64,000 nucleotides of DNA from assembly GCF_900182815.1 (NCBI RefSeq), contig NZ_FXUA01000001.1, forward strand, positions 930,001 to 994,000, read 5' to 3'. This document shows positions 63,982 through 64,000 of this stretch, one piece after another; positions within the stretch are counted from its first letter, which is position 1; every line of letters starts with the position of its first letter. Below the pieces are notes generated by a model. The model was not told where the DNA came from. It worked only from the letters and a program-made list of their open reading frames with translations, and did no database searches. The translations under genes and the position numbers were made by a program. Source of the DNA: Algoriphagus winogradskyi. Lineage in GTDB: Bacteria > Bacteroidota > Bacteroidia > Cytophagales > Cyclobacteriaceae.

Positions 63982-64000
63982 TTTTTGAAATACTTGGATT

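Overview
This window is chromosomal DNA from a member of the Bacteroidota, most likely Cytophagales (a Cyclobacteriaceae-type marine or soil bacterium). The evidence is a SusC/SusD pair, a second TonB receptor with a DUF4249 lipoprotein, many signal peptides ending in SFAQ/LGQ or a lipobox, a gliding-motility-type (T9SS type B) C-terminal sorting domain, and promoters of the Bacteroidetes form TTTG-N19-TAnnTTTG. I see no tRNA, rRNA, CRISPR array, prophage or insertion sequence. Genus assignment is inference; species cannot be read from the sequence.

Layout. 1-7.5 kb is largely envelope housekeeping: the 5' part of lon (cut by the window edge), a small lipoprotein with a beta-barrel protein, the dxr-rseP pair (isoprenoid synthesis and site-2 protease), and a DegP/HtrA-type protease. 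7.5-17.7 kb holds two nutrient-uptake loci on the minus strand. One is a TonB receptor with an STN-like domain, a DUF4249 lipoprotein and an MG2-like secreted protein. The other is a SusC/SusD pair with a well-formed promoter and a terminator. 18-24 kb carries an orphan HI0074-like protein, dnaA with DnaA-box-like sites upstream, and the methylmalonyl-CoA mutase operon mutAB. 23.9-35.6 kb is mixed: a RES/Xre toxin-antitoxin pair, a lipoprotein AGE-family epimerase, a DAGK-like/DUF389 fusion, a Dph6-type ATP pyrophosphatase, an M28 peptidase, an NTF2-like protein, an NTR/TIMP-like protein, a ferredoxin with ferredoxin-NADP reductase, a MarR regulator and rarA.

35.7-62.6 kb, about 42% of the window, is a single minus-strand gene encoding an 8955-residue secreted protein. 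It consists of a signal peptide, three DUF11-type domains, 74 DUF7507-type beta-sandwich repeats of about 107-118 residues, an SdrB/Cna-B-like segment with acidic loops, one more DUF11 domain and a T9SS type B sorting domain. Its repeats show layered amplification: a super-repeat of 9-11 units present in three full copies and one partial copy (42.0-52.3 kb), and a recent array of exactly eight near-identical 321-bp units (37861-40428). This giant surface protein is the most remarkable thing in the window. A threonine aldolase gene lies upstream of it at the right edge.

Genes work together in recognisable pairs: dxr/rseP (1-nt overlap), mutA/mutB (4-nt overlap), RES/Xre (4-nt overlap), fdx/fnr, SusC/SusD and the TonB/DUF4249/MG2 trio. 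Most starts lack a clear Shine-Dalgarno sequence, as is usual in this phylum, so several start choices below rest on signal peptides, family alignment and terminator positions.
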